Positions 53,946 to 63,327 of a stretch of DNA of 64,000 nucleotides are shown here, piece after piece (position 1 is the first letter of the stretch; each line of letters opens with the position of its first letter). The notes under the pieces are model-generated. The model ran no database searches and was not told the origin of the DNA. It was given only the letters and a program-made list of their open reading frames with translations. A program made the translations under genes and the position numbers. The stretch is from Sphingobacteriales bacterium (lineage in GTDB: Bacteria; Bacteroidota; Bacteroidia; Chitinophagales; UBA2359): NCBI GenBank assembly GCA_016711285.1, contig JADJTG010000013.1, forward strand, positions 102,001 to 166,000, in the 5' to 3' direction.

Positions 53946-56900
53946 TTATTGTTCACTCTGCTGTCCGTGGCAGTTTTTGTATTTTTTGCCGCTACCGCAA
54001 GGGCAGGGGTCGTTGCGTCCGATTTTAGGACCTACGCGCACAGGAGCAGGCGGCGGCATAGAGGGACGTGTCCGCTGCTGCTGCGAAGCATCGGCACTTT
54101 CGGCGGTTTCGTCGCCCACCTCACTGCGCGAAGTACGCAATTGTGTATTATTAGAGCCTTCGTTGAGTTGGCGGGGTCGAGTACCTTCCAAAGAGCTGGT
54201 GACTTCGGTAGCTACTACGGTTTCAGGGGTTTCTTGCTGCACCATCAGTCCGGCACGGAACAAAAACGCCGCCACCTCACGATTCACTTCTTGTACCATT
54301 TGTTTAAACAACTGAAAAGCCTCCAATTTATAAATCAGAAGCGGGTCTTTTTGTTCGTGCACTGCCATTTGCACCGCCTGTTTGAGTTCGTCCATCTGGC
54401 GCAGATGCTCTTTCCAAGCCTCATCAATAAAAGCGAGCGATGCTGATTTTTCCAAAGCCGCCCAAGCTGCCGCCCCCTGCGTATCAAAAGCATCTTTGAG
54501 GGTGGTGGTAATTTGCATAGCGTGTTTGCCGTCGGTAAACGGAAACACTAAATTTTGAATAGTATGATTGGGCGTAGAAAACACATTTTGGATAAACGGA
54601 AATACCGTTTGTGCGATATGCTGGCTTTTGCGCTTATAAAGAGCCAAGGCTTCGTGATAGAGTTTATCAATCAAAACTTCGGGTTTGCGGGTGCTTTTAA
54701 ATTCGCTTTCGGTAATTTCGGTATCTAACGAGAAGAATCGCAGCACATCTATATTAAAGTTTTCAAAATCGGCGGCGGGCAAATGGGTATTTACCAAATC
54801 GGTGGCGAGTTCATAAAACATATTGTACAAATCCACCTGCAAACGCTCGCCCATCAAAGCATTGCGGCGGCGGGTATAGATAACGGTACGTTGTGAGTTC
54901 ATCACGTCATCATACTCCAACAAGCGTTTGCGCACGCCAAAGTTATTTTCTTCCACTTTTCTCTGCGCGCGCTCAATGGATTTGGTAATCATAGAATGTT
55001 GAATTACTTCGCCTTCTTTGTAGCCCATTTTATCCATTACATTGGCAATACGCTCCGAGCCAAACAAGCGCATCAGGGTATCATCTAACGACACATAGAA
55101 CTGCGAAGTACCCGGATCGCCCTGACGACCGGCGCGTCCGCGCAACTGTCTGTCCACGCGGCGGCTGTCGTGGCGTTCTGTGCCGATAATCGCCAATCCG
55201 CCTGTTTCTTTCACGCCTGCACCCAATTTAATATCCGTACCGCGCCCTGCCATATTGGTAGCAATGGTAACAGTTCCGGCAATACCGGCTTCTGCAACAA
55301 TTTCGGCTTCGCGAGCGTGTTGTTTGGCATTGAGTACATTGTGTTTAATGTTTTTCATGGTGAGCATGCGGCTCAAAAGCTCCGACACATCTACGGCAGT
55401 AGTACCCACCAGCACCGGACGACCCGCATCTTGCAAGCGCACGATTTCATCAATAACGGCGGCGTATTTTTCTTTTTTGGTACGATACACCAAATCATCT
55501 TTATCATTTCTGGAAATTTTTCGGTTGGTAGGAATCACCACACAATCCAGCTTATAAATATCCCAAAATTCCTGCGCTTCGGTTTCGGCAGTACCCGTCA
55601 TACCTGCCAATTTGTGATACATACGAAAATAATTCTGCAAAGAAATAGTGGCATAAGTTTGGGTAGCTGCTTCTATGGTCACATTTTCTTTGGCTTCTAT
55701 GGCTTGGTGCAAGCCGTCAGAATATCGGCGACCTTCCAAAATACGCCCCGTTTGCTCATCTACTATTTTCACTTTGCCGTCCATCACCACATATTCCACA
55801 TCTCTTTCAAAAAGGGCATAAGCCTTCAACAATTGCTGCACCGAGTGTATGCGCTCCGACTTGATAGCATAGTTGTTTACGATTTGGTCTTTAGCATTGA
55901 TTTTTTCTTCGGAAGAAAGTTCAGTATTGCGTTCCAAATCCGCCAGTTCCGACCCCATATCGGGCAATATAAAGAAGGTGGGGTCTTCGCCGGAATAAGT
56001 GATGAGTTCAATTCCTTTTTCGGTTAAGTCCACGCTGTTGTTGCGCTCATCAATGGTAAAATACAATTCACGGTCAGCAATGGGCATTTTCTTTTGTTGC
56101 TCCTGCAAGAAGTAGTTTTCTGTTTTTTGCAAAAGTACTTTCATACCTGACTCTCCCAAAAATTTGATAAGAGCACCATTTTTAGGCAAGCCCCGATAAG
56201 CCCTGAACAACATCAGTCCGCCGCTTTGCTCGTCTGTTTTTCCTTCGGTAATGAGTTGTTTGGCTTCCGAGAGGCACTGTGTTACCAAACGGCGTTGAGC
56301 CTCCACCAATTTTTCAATGCGGGGTTTAAGCTGGTCAAATTCGTGGCGGTCGCCCTGCTCCACCGGACCCGATATAATAAGGGGTGTTCGGGCATCGTCA
56401 ATCAATACGGAGTCCACCTCGTCCACCATAGCATAGTGGTGTTTTTTCTGCACAAGTTCGCCGGGTTGTCGGCACATATTATCGCGTAGATAATCAAAGC
56501 CAAATTCGTTGTTAGTGCCGTAGGTGATGTCGGCGGCATAAGCGCGGCGGCGTGCTTCGGAATTGGGTTGGTGGCGGTCGATACAATCTACGGTAAGCCC
56601 CAAAAAGTTAAAAAGCCCTCCCATCCATTCCGAGTCGCGCAAGGAGAGATAATTATTAACGGTAACGATATGAACACCTTCGCCGGCAATTGCATTGAGG
56701 TAAGCGGGCAAAGTAGCCACGAGGGTTTTACCTTCGCCGGTAGCCATTTCCGAAATTTTTCCTTGATGCAGCACCACACCGCCAATAAGCTGCACATCGT
56801 AGTGGAGCATATCCCAAGTAATAAGATTACCCGCCGCCATCCACGCATTTTTGTAATGCGCCGTATCGCCTTCGATGATGATATGCGGGCGAATGGCAGC

Positions 56901-57326
56901 AAGTTGGCGGTCGAGGTCGGTAGCACGCACACTCAAAGAAGTGTTTTCTTTAAAGCGGCGGGCGGTTTGTTTTACTACCGCAAAAGCCTGCGGCAGCAAC
57001 TGCATCAGCACTTCTTCAATTTTTTCGTTGCGTTGTTTATTGAGTACATCTACCTGCTTAAAGATGACCTCTTTTTCTTCGGGAGATACCTCTGGCGAGG
57101 CGGCACGCTGACGGGCGGCGGCAATTTCCTGATTTAGGCTGCTGATATAGATTTGCACCTGCTCTTTAAAAAAGAGGGTTTTCAAGCGCAGTTCATCATG
57201 GCTGATGTGTTGCAGTTTGTCATACTCCTCATTTATTTTTTTTATATAAGGTGTAAGTTCTTTTATATCTTTTTCCTTTTTATCACCCCCAAAAAGAGAA
57301 GTGATTATTTTTCCGAAAAAACTCAT
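53946..57326 (-). CDS. secA: Preprotein translocase ATPase SecA
   Basis: 1,126 residues, starting SFFGKIITSLFGGDKKEKD; Bacteroidota SecA is about this long. Walker A MATGEGKTLVATLPAYL is near 195, Walker B/DEAD-like MVDEVDSVLIDDARTP near 299. NBD2 has TNMAGRGTDIKLG and RRVDRQLRGRAGRQGDPG. The C-terminus ends in the zinc-binding SEC-C motif CPCGSGKKYKNCHG. It drives unfolded preproteins through SecYEG; with so many exported proteins here it serves the first step of T9SS export too. A -7 box stands at 57473-57480. Confidence 0.97.
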   Translation of the reverse strand: MSFFGKIITSLFGGDKKEKDIKELTPYIKKINEEYDKLQHISHDELRLKTLFFKEQVQIYISSLNQEIAAARQRAASPEVSPEEKEVIFKQVDVLNKQRNEKIEEVLMQLLPQAFAVVKQTARRFKENTSLSVRATDLDRQLAAIRPHIIIEGDTAHYKNAWMAAGNLITWDMLHYDVQLIGGVVLHQGKISEMATGEGKTLVATLPAYLNAIAGEGVHIVTVNNYLSLRDSEWMGGLFNFLGLTVDCIDRHQPNSEARRRAYAADITYGTNNEFGFDYLRDNMCRQPGELVQKKHHYAMVDEVDSVLIDDARTPLIISGPVEQGDRHEFDQLKPRIEKLVEAQRRLVTQCLSEAKQLITEGKTDEQSGGLMLFRAYRGLPKNGALIKFLGESGMKVLLQKTENYFLQEQQKKMPIADRELYFTIDERNNSVDLTEKGIELITYSGEDPTFFILPDMGSELADLERNTELSSEEKINAKDQIVNNYAIKSERIHSVQQLLKAYALFERDVEYVVMDGKVKIVDEQTGRILEGRRYSDGLHQAIEAKENVTIEAATQTYATISLQNYFRMYHKLAGMTGTAETEAQEFWDIYKLDCVVIPTNRKISRNDKDDLVYRTKKEKYAAVIDEIVRLQDAGRPVLVGTTAVDVSELLSRMLTMKNIKHNVLNAKQHAREAEIVAEAGIAGTVTIATNMAGRGTDIKLGAGVKETGGLAIIGTERHDSRRVDRQLRGRAGRQGDPGTSQFYVSLDDTLMRLFGSERIANVMDKMGYKEGEVIQHSMITKSIERAQRKVEENNFGVRKRLLEYDDVMNSQRTVIYTRRRNALMGERLQVDLYNMFYELATDLVNTHLPAADFENFNIDVLRFFSLDTEITESEFKSTRKPEVLIDKLYHEALALYKRKSQHIAQTVFPFIQNVFSTPNHTIQNLVFPFTDGKHAMQITTTLKDAFDTQGAAAWAALEKSASLAFIDEAWKEHLRQMDELKQAVQMAVHEQKDPLLIYKLEAFQLFKQMVQEVNREVAAFLFRAGLMVQQETPETVVATEVTSSLEGTRPRQLNEGSNNTQLRTSRSEVGDETAESADASQQQRTRPSMPPPAPVRVGPKIGRNDPCPCGSGKKYKNCHGQQSEQ

Positions 57327-57816
57327 TGTAGATTTATAATTAATAATATGATGGAAAAATAAAAAATTTTAATAGCAATATAATTTTAAGTTCAGATTTC
57401 CTTTGGCAACAGAGCATTTAAGCAACAAGTAATCTTGGTTTATCTTTCGCCATTTTTTTGGTTTCTGACTCACAAAGGTAGGTGATTTTGCTATATTTTT
57501 TTGTTAAAAAATACCAATATACTGCGGTGCGGTATAATAGATGATATAGGTATAGTCAAAAGTTGTGCTTAAAAAAGGCTTATGTTTGCAGGAGAGGCAA
57601 AAGAATTTATTTTTCATCATAAATAATTGATAATGAAATAGATAGCAATGTTTTATTTTTTTTAAAAGCCTATAATATTGATACTAATATTTTGACAAAA
57701 CAAAGAATAAATCTGCAATGATGACAGTTTTTAGCTGCCATTATGTCTGTCTAAAAAAATAGATTGCAGTATATATTATTATCAATTGCTTATCTTTACT
57801 CGCCGAAACAATAGAT
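57327..57816. other. Divergent spacer between secA and recR
   Basis: 490 bp of A/T-rich DNA. Apart from the minus-strand promoter box for secA (57473-57480) I see no ORF with a plausible start, no stem with T-run and no repeat. Confidence 0.5.
57473..57480 (-). promoter_or_regulatory. -7 box for secA
   Basis: The minus strand reads TACCTTTG, matching TAnnTTTG. It would give a leader of about 140 nt before the secA start, longer than usual; long secA leaders are regulatory in some bacteria, but nothing specific is visible here. Confidence 0.4.
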
Positions 57817-58446
57817 ATGAATATACCTTCCAAATTGATAGAAAATGCCGTACAAGAGTTTTCGCGGCTGCCGGGTATCGGAAAAAAAACAGCCTTGCGC
57901 TTGGTATTGCATTTGCTCAAGCAACCCACCGAAGAGGTGAATTTTTTTACGGAAGCCATACATCGGTTGCGCCACGAAATTCGTTTTTGTGTGCATTGCC
58001 ATAATGTTTCGGACGGCGAAGTGTGTGGCATTTGCGCCGACCCTCGCCGCGACGACAGCCTGCTGTGTGTGGTGGAGTCTTTGCGCGAAGTAATAGCCAT
58101 AGAAAGCACGCAGCAATATCGCGGACGCTACCATGTACTGGGCGGTTTGATTTCGCCAATGGACGGCATCGGACCGGAAAAGCTGCATATTTTTTCGCTA
58201 TTGGAACGCCTCAAAGCACCCGACAGCAGCGTAAAAGAACTGATTATGGCACTCAGCCCCACGATGGAGGGCGACACCACCATATTTTACATCACACGGC
58301 AGTTGGAGGGCGGCGATTTAAGAATTTCAACACTATCGCGGGGGGTGGCTTTTGGCGGCGAATTAGAATATGTGGACGAACTCACTTTGGCACGCTCTAT
58401 TGCTTCGCGGCTGCCTTTTGAACAATATTTAAGCAAAACAGATTAG
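57817..58446 (+). CDS. recR: Recombination protein RecR
   Basis: 209 residues. HhH motif FSRLPGIGKKTALRLVLHL, then the zinc finger with Cys58, Cys61, Cys70 and Cys73 (CVHCHN, CGIC), then a TOPRIM domain (LLCVVESLREVIAIE, YHVLGGLISPMDGIGPEKL) and a C-terminal Walker B-like part ending LPFEQYLSKTD. RecR works with RecO to load RecA at DNA gaps. Slightly longer than the typical 200. The next gene starts 15 bp after its stop, so recR and mce are probably co-transcribed. Confidence 0.96.
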   Translation: MNIPSKLIENAVQEFSRLPGIGKKTALRLVLHLLKQPTEEVNFFTEAIHRLRHEIRFCVHCHNVSDGEVCGICADPRRDDSLLCVVESLREVIAIESTQQYRGRYHVLGGLISPMDGIGPEKLHIFSLLERLKAPDSSVKELIMALSPTMEGDTTIFYITRQLEGGDLRISTLSRGVAFGGELEYVDELTLARSIASRLPFEQYLSKTD

Positions 58447-58461
58447 AAAAGTATAAAAAAA

Positions 58462-58881
58462 ATGGAGCTTTTATTTAAAAATCTGGAACACATCGGTATT
58501 GCCGTTGCCAATTTAGAACAATCCAACGCCCTATTTACCGCCCTTATCGGCAAAGCCCCCTACAAAAGCGAAGCCGTAGCAAGCGAAGGAGTAACGACTT
58601 CTTTTTTTGAAGGCGGCAACTGCAAAATAGAACTTCTGGAAGCCACGCGCCCCGACAGCCCGATTGCGAAGTTTATCGAAAAACGCGGCGAGGGCATACA
58701 CCACTTAGCCTTTGAAGTAGCCGATATAGCGGCGGCGATGGATACGCTTCGGCAGCGCGGTTTTCGGCTCTTAAACGAGCAGCCCAAAGCCGGAGCCGAC
58801 AACAAACTGATTTGCTTTATTCACCCCAAAGACACCAACGGCGTATTGATAGAGCTATGTCAGGAGCGCAACGATACATAA
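58462..58881 (+). CDS. mce: Methylmalonyl-CoA epimerase
   Basis: 139 residues of the VOC fold (paired beta-alpha-beta-beta-beta). Metal ligands are His12 in EHIGIAVANLEQSN, His in GIHHLAFEVADI and Glu in GVLIELCQ; KSEAVASEGVTTSFF is typical of the family. The enzyme turns (R)- into (S)-methylmalonyl-CoA in propionate and branched-chain amino acid metabolism. It lies 15 bp after recR on the same strand. Confidence 0.93.
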   Translation: MELLFKNLEHIGIAVANLEQSNALFTALIGKAPYKSEAVASEGVTTSFFEGGNCKIELLEATRPDSPIAKFIEKRGEGIHHLAFEVADIAAAMDTLRQRGFRLLNEQPKAGADNKLICFIHPKDTNGVLIELCQERNDT

Positions 58882-58950
58882 GCACAGCGAGCATTTTCAC
58901 GAAACTTTTTAGCCTGCTTTATCGTTTATCAATATCTGTAAATATATAAT

Positions 58951-59217
58951 ATGGTAACAATTATCAAATTCGTACTTTGGGTACTTTTGTTATATTATGG
59001 TTTTCGTTTGTTGGGGCAGTTGCTGTTCAAAGGAGCAATTTCGCGCCTGCAAAAAGCCGCCGAAGAACAATACCGCCGCCAAAGCGGTTATGAGCCGGAG
59101 CGTCCGGTGGGCGATATTCGTATAGAAAAAAACGGTTCGCAGCAGCAGCATTCAGGTAGCAAAAACACCACAGTTGCCGAGCAAGGCGAATATGTTGATT
59201 ACGAAGAAGTGAAATAA
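58951..59217 (+). CDS. DUF4834 family small membrane protein
   Basis: 88 residues. One N-terminal membrane helix (about 4-28, ending with LLGQLLF), a short basic helix, then a hydrophilic tail ending GEYVDYEEVK. This helix plus acidic Tyr-Glu tail is the DUF4834 pattern, which is found only in Bacteroidota. No function is known. It follows mce by about 70 bp. Confidence 0.75.
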   Translation: MVTIIKFVLWVLLLYYGFRLLGQLLFKGAISRLQKAAEEQYRRQSGYEPERPVGDIRIEKNGSQQQHSGSKNTTVAEQGEYVDYEEVK

Positions 59218-59245
59218 GAAATCACGCTTAAAATCATTACAAAAT

Positions 59246-59998
59246 CTACACCGCATAGCCCATAGCGGCGATGCGTTTGCCAAACTCCCGATGAAAAGCC
59301 GCCAACACTGTCGGCTCCATTTCCGTTTGGTAGCGTCCGCTTTGGGCTTTATTATAGTGCAAAGCCCCCAAAGTGGAGGGAGCTAAATTATCTTTTTCGT
59401 ATTTTTTCAAAATATTGGTAAGCACGGCATCGCTGAGGTGTAGAGCCAGATATTTATTGACACGCTGCAAAGCCGCCAAAGGCTCTTGCTGCAAATCTTC
59501 ATAAGCCACCATCACCACTTTATCGCCCAAGCGGTGGTATGCTTCCCATATTTTCAGCCAATTATCTATTTGGCGAAATGCGGTTTTTTGGTCTAAAAAC
59601 TGGTAAAAAGTATGATTTTTACCTTCGGCGGCAATTTTTTTGCCGTGGTCGAGTGCCGAAACATACACATCGCGGGGGTCGCGGTAGGTATAGATGAGTT
59701 TGGCAAATTTGAATTGGAGCAAAAAACGCAAAGCCCAAGTAGGGGCGTGGTGGGTTTTGACTACAAAATCGCCGGTTTTTTCCGAAATTTTATACAAATG
59801 CCACAATTTTCTGAGCGACATTTTGCCGATATTATTGTTGTTGGGCGTTTGGATATGGTTGTACCAGCCCAAATTGAGTTGGTGTTGTTGTTTAATCTGT
59901 TCTATGGGGGGGTGTCCTGCTTCCAACAACATTTCGTTGAGCAAAAAATACATATAAGCACTCCCCGATTTTTGCATTCCGGCACTAATGAGAATCAT
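59246..59998 (-). CDS. Sulfotransferase-domain protein
   Basis: 250 residues. The 5'-phosphosulfate loop near the start reads GMQKSGSAYMYFLLNEML and the 3'-phosphate loop is YTYRDPRDVYVSALDHG (about 105-121); both are hallmarks of PAPS-dependent sulfotransferases. A catalytic-type Lys/His pair is probably in KTHHAPTW. Sulfate acceptor unknown: a glycan, lipid or small molecule are all possible. No PAPS synthesis genes are near. Convergent with DUF4834 and upstream of nothing in particular; scpA ends 45 bp from its start on the same strand. Confidence 0.82.
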   Translation of the reverse strand: MILISAGMQKSGSAYMYFLLNEMLLEAGHPPIEQIKQQHQLNLGWYNHIQTPNNNNIGKMSLRKLWHLYKISEKTGDFVVKTHHAPTWALRFLLQFKFAKLIYTYRDPRDVYVSALDHGKKIAAEGKNHTFYQFLDQKTAFRQIDNWLKIWEAYHRLGDKVVMVAYEDLQQEPLAALQRVNKYLALHLSDAVLTNILKKYEKDNLAPSTLGALHYNKAQSGRYQTEMEPTVLAAFHREFGKRIAAMGYAV

Positions 59999-60043
59999 CG
60001 TTGTTGATTAAGATAGTAGAGTATTATAAAAAAGCTGTTATTG

Positions 60044-60829
60044 TCAAATTTCATCTAAAATAGCTTCTTCCTGAATTTTCAGCCAAGCATTATTAAATCC
60101 TTCTCCGATAACAATAGCAACCAACTGCTCCTGTATCAATTCTAACAAAGCCAAAAACCTAAAAATAGCGTGTATGCGATTATCGCAGCAACCAAATACA
60201 AACTCAAAAGTAAGGGAGTCGCTATCGTTATTGGCATCGTTCAAAAACTCCAAAATAGCCTGCCGCTCTTGAATAATCGTATAAGGGAGCTTAACAACTT
60301 GATGTACTATTTCGTGGGTTCTTTGCTCAAAGCGCGCCAATACTTTATGAAACACCTTCATTAATTTATAAAGGCTCAGATTTTCCATTTCCATTTCGCG
60401 CCCCAAAGTTTCGTAAGCCCACAGCACTTCGCCTTGTGCATTGCCCCGCGAAAACTGCAAAGCCCGCAAAACTTCCAACTGCTTCAGTTCCTCCAGAATA
60501 TGCTTAAATTTTTTATATTCAATCAATTTATTCACCAACTCTTCGCGTGGGTCAATTTCTTGTCCGGCTTCGTTGATTTCTTTGCGGGGCAGCAGCATTT
60601 TGGCTTTGATGCGCATCAGCGTAGCCGCCACCAAAATAAATTCACTGGCTACTTCTATGTTGAGGCTTTTGAGTTGATGAATATACTCCAAAAATTCCTG
60701 TGTGATTTTGGCGATGGGAATATCGTAAATATTGAGTTCGTCGCGCTCAATAAAATAGAGCAACAAATCAAAGGGTCCTTCAAAATGCTGAAGTTTGACG
60801 GTATAAGGGGCGGCAACGATAGCAGACAC
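60044..60829 (-). CDS. scpA: Segregation and condensation protein ScpA
   Basis: 261 residues. The N-terminus (YTVKLQHFEGPFDLLLYFIERDELNIYDIPIAKI) is the conserved kleisin N-domain that binds SMC. AATLMRIKAKMLLP is the usual second block, and the C-terminal winged helix is at about 190-255 (VVKLPYTIIQERQAILEFL). ScpA bridges the SMC dimer and ScpB for chromosome condensation. No scpB is adjacent. The sulfotransferase gene lies downstream on the same strand. Confidence 0.94.
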   Translation of the reverse strand: MSAIVAAPYTVKLQHFEGPFDLLLYFIERDELNIYDIPIAKITQEFLEYIHQLKSLNIEVASEFILVAATLMRIKAKMLLPRKEINEAGQEIDPREELVNKLIEYKKFKHILEELKQLEVLRALQFSRGNAQGEVLWAYETLGREMEMENLSLYKLMKVFHKVLARFEQRTHEIVHQVVKLPYTIIQERQAILEFLNDANNDSDSLTFEFVFGCCDNRIHAIFRFLALLELIQEQLVAIVIGEGFNNAWLKIQEEAILDEI

Positions 60830-60970
60830 TTTTATATACTTTTTTTAGAGGTTTTTTTATTCAGAACACATACAGCAGCACAACAAGCAATATGCAGCAG
60901 AATAAATCACTGCAAAAATATTGCCCTTTGCTACTGCTGTATGCGATGGAATAAAAGAAAAAAAACGAGC

Positions 60971-62365
60971 TTACGCCAACAAAACGGCTTTGGTATCGCT
61001 CAAAATATCATTTACGGCGGCAATGTCGGCGGCTTCGGCATACACCCGCAACACCGGCTCTGTGCCCGAAGCACGAATCATCATCCACGCATCATTATCA
61101 AAATGAAACTTGTAGCCATCAATATTTTCAATGCGGCGCACCTGATATTTTCCGAACTGATGATAAACACCCTCCTGACAATTTCGCAGCACTTTTTGTT
61201 TGAGTGCTTCGTTGATGTGCAAGTCGTTGCGGTCATACACAAAAGCACCTACAATATCATATACTTCTGCGATCAGTTCGCTCAATTTTTTACCACTTAC
61301 CGCCATCAATTCAAACAAGAGCAATCCCATCCAAATACCATCGCGCTCAGGAATATGTCCTTTCACGGCAATACCGCCGCTTTCTTCGCCGCCCACCAAT
61401 ACATCTTCTTTATTCATAATTTCGCAGATGTATTTAAAACCGATTTTGGTAATTTGGCAAGGCAAATTATAGTGCGCACACATTTTTTTCACGCGGTCGG
61501 TTACAGAAAAAGCCGCTACTACTTTACCGCTCATATTTTTATATTTTGCCATGTAATGAATAAGCAATAAAATAATATGGTGAGCATCTACAAAATTACC
61601 GCGCTCATCGTACATACCAATGCGGTCGGCATCACCATCATTGGCAAGTCCGGCGTGGTAGTTGCCCTCTTTAAGCAGTTGCGACAACTCTTGCAGATTT
61701 TTGTGCAAAGGTTCGGGAGCCCTCCCTTTGAAAGAAGGGTTAAAATCGCAGTGCAAAAGGGTAGCGGAAGGTAAAATGCGCGGCAACACATCTTGTCCTG
61801 CTCCGTACATAGCATCATAAGCAATAGACAAGCGGCGCATGGCAGCCAAATCAAATTTGTTGCTCACTTCATCAAAATACATTTGCTCCAAATCGTGCCA
61901 TTGGAGCAATCCTTCGGCTTCGAGGGTGGCGAGGTCGCTCTGCGGCACAGCTACCGGCGTATCGGGAATGAGATTTTCTACTTCATTGATAAGGTCGGGG
62001 GCGGTAGGTCCGCCGTAATAATCTTTGAGCTTGTAGCCGTTGTAAGAAGGCGGGTTGTGGCTCGCTGTAATTACGATACCCTGCTGCGCTTTGAGCAGAA
62101 CAGTAGCCAAAGATACCATCGGGGTAGAAGCGAATTTTTTGGCACGATGCACTTTTACGCCATTGGCACAAAATACGCGAGTAGCCACATCGCTGAACAA
62201 AGCACCACCGAAGCGGCAGTCGTGACCAATCACTACGGCAGGATTTTCAAAACGCCGATGCAACCAGTCGGCAACTGCTTTGGTTACACGTGCCACATTT
62301 TCTACCGTATAATCATCAGCAATAATGGCACGCCAGCCGTCGGTGCCGAATTTTATTTTTATCAT
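60971..62365 (-). CDS. Phosphoglucomutase/phosphomannomutase family enzyme
   Basis: 464 residues, starting KIKFGTDGWRAIIADDYT. The four domains show the phosphoserine loop (VITASHNPPSYNGYK), the metal-binding loop DGDADRIG, the sugar-binding GEESGGI and the phosphate-binding RASGTEPVLRVY. It interconverts hexose-1- and hexose-6-phosphate; whether it prefers glucose, mannose or glucosamine is not decidable from these motifs. It is transcribed divergently from the broken pcm gene. Confidence 0.93.
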   Translation of the reverse strand: MIKIKFGTDGWRAIIADDYTVENVARVTKAVADWLHRRFENPAVVIGHDCRFGGALFSDVATRVFCANGVKVHRAKKFASTPMVSLATVLLKAQQGIVITASHNPPSYNGYKLKDYYGGPTAPDLINEVENLIPDTPVAVPQSDLATLEAEGLLQWHDLEQMYFDEVSNKFDLAAMRRLSIAYDAMYGAGQDVLPRILPSATLLHCDFNPSFKGRAPEPLHKNLQELSQLLKEGNYHAGLANDGDADRIGMYDERGNFVDAHHIILLLIHYMAKYKNMSGKVVAAFSVTDRVKKMCAHYNLPCQITKIGFKYICEIMNKEDVLVGGEESGGIAVKGHIPERDGIWMGLLLFELMAVSGKKLSELIAEVYDIVGAFVYDRNDLHINEALKQKVLRNCQEGVYHQFGKYQVRRIENIDGYKFHFDNDAWMMIRASGTEPVLRVYAEAADIAAVNDILSDTKAVLLA

Positions 62366-62420
62366 AATTTAAAAAAAGAAAAAAATTATCCTTAAAAAAA
62401 TATTGAAATAAGGGATTAGT

Positions 62421-62428
62421 TAATTTTG
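62421..62428 (+). promoter_or_regulatory. -7 box for pcm
   Basis: TAATTTTG matches TAnnTTTG and lies about 68 bp before the pcm start at 62496. A TTG at 62403-62405 could be part of a -33 element, although the spacing is shorter than usual. Confidence 0.4.
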
Positions 62429-62495
62429 TGCAACTTTAAGCGCAAAAGTAGTAAAAAAAGTCATCATTGCTTTATAAAAACACCTATAACCAAAC

Positions 62496-63192
62496 ATGAA
62501 ATCCTTAGGCGCAGTAGATACACCACACACGCAAGGTATGCGTTTGCATTTGATAGAAGAAATTCGTAAAAAAGGAATGGTAAGTGAACGCGTATTGCAA
62601 GCTCTCAATGCAGTGCCCCGACATTATTTTATGGACAGTGCCTTTTGCACACTATGCCTACACCGACCGCGCTTTTCATATTGACGAAGAGCAAACGATT
62701 TCGCAGCCTTCTACGGTGGCGTTCCAAACAGAACTGTTAAATGTACAGCTCAACGACAAAATTTTGGAAATCGGTACAGGCTCAGGGTATCAGGCTTGTG
62801 TGCTGCATGTGTTGGGGGCGCGGGTATTTACGATAGAGCGCATACAAGCTTTGCACAAAAAAGCGGTAGAATTATGGCAAAAAAATTAGGTTTTTTTCGT
62901 ATCAACGCTCGCTTTGGCGATGGCTACGAAGGCTGGCAAAGCCAAGCACCTTTTGATAAAATATTAATAACGGCAGCAGCACCGGAGTTGCCCGAAAAGC
63001 TATTACAACAACTCAAAATAGGAGGTATTATGGTAGTGCCACACGGCGACAGTTCCAAAACGCAAACCATGTTTGAAAATCACAAAATTGGAAGAAGGGA
63101 AATATCAAATAGAAGAAAAAGGTACATTTACATTTGTACCTATGTTACCCGGTCAAGAGATAGAAAGCCGTTTTATAAATAAAAAAATTTAA
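62496..63192 (+). pseudogene. pcm: Protein-L-isoaspartate O-methyltransferase with three frameshifts
   Basis: Joined reading gives about 230 residues: MKSLGAVDTPHTQGMRLHL, RHYFMDSAFAHYAYTDRAFH, the substrate loop EEQTISQPSTVAFQTELL, the SAM motif ILEIGTGSGYQACVL, TAAAPELPEKLLQQLKIGG and the end PMLPGQEIESRFINKKI. Three indels split it: an extra T in the run 62643-62646, a missing A in the run 62879-62885 and an extra base near 63074-63078. The enzyme repairs isoaspartyl damage in aged proteins and is dispensable in many bacteria, so real decay is possible. Yet all three lie in or beside short homopolymers and the amino-acid sequence is otherwise intact, which points at sequencing error. Confidence 0.85.
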
Positions 63193-63302
63193 AAAAAGAG
63201 AAGGGTTTTATAACAAAACACTGAAATAAATTTAATTTTACAACTCGCCGAGTTATTTTGGTCAAATTCTTGTGTTAACTATTTGAAAAAACATTTTTCT
63301 TT

Positions 63303-63310
63303 TATTTTTG
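63303..63310 (+). promoter_or_regulatory. Promoter boxes for the right-edge secreted protein
   Basis: TATTTTTG matches the -7 consensus, 17 bp before the ATG at 63328. TTTG at 63282-63285 stands 17 bp further upstream and could be the -33 element, a little closer than the usual 19-20 bp. Confidence 0.45.
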
Positions 63311-63327
63311 TCTATTTATTTTTCTGT

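Noticed and set aside
55170..56027. 285-codon plus-strand frame opposite secA
   Set aside because: Shadow of SecA, which has all its motifs in the other strand.
60434..61570. 378-codon plus-strand frame across scpA and the phosphomutase
   Set aside because: It spans two well-identified minus-strand genes and the gap between them; no motifs seen.
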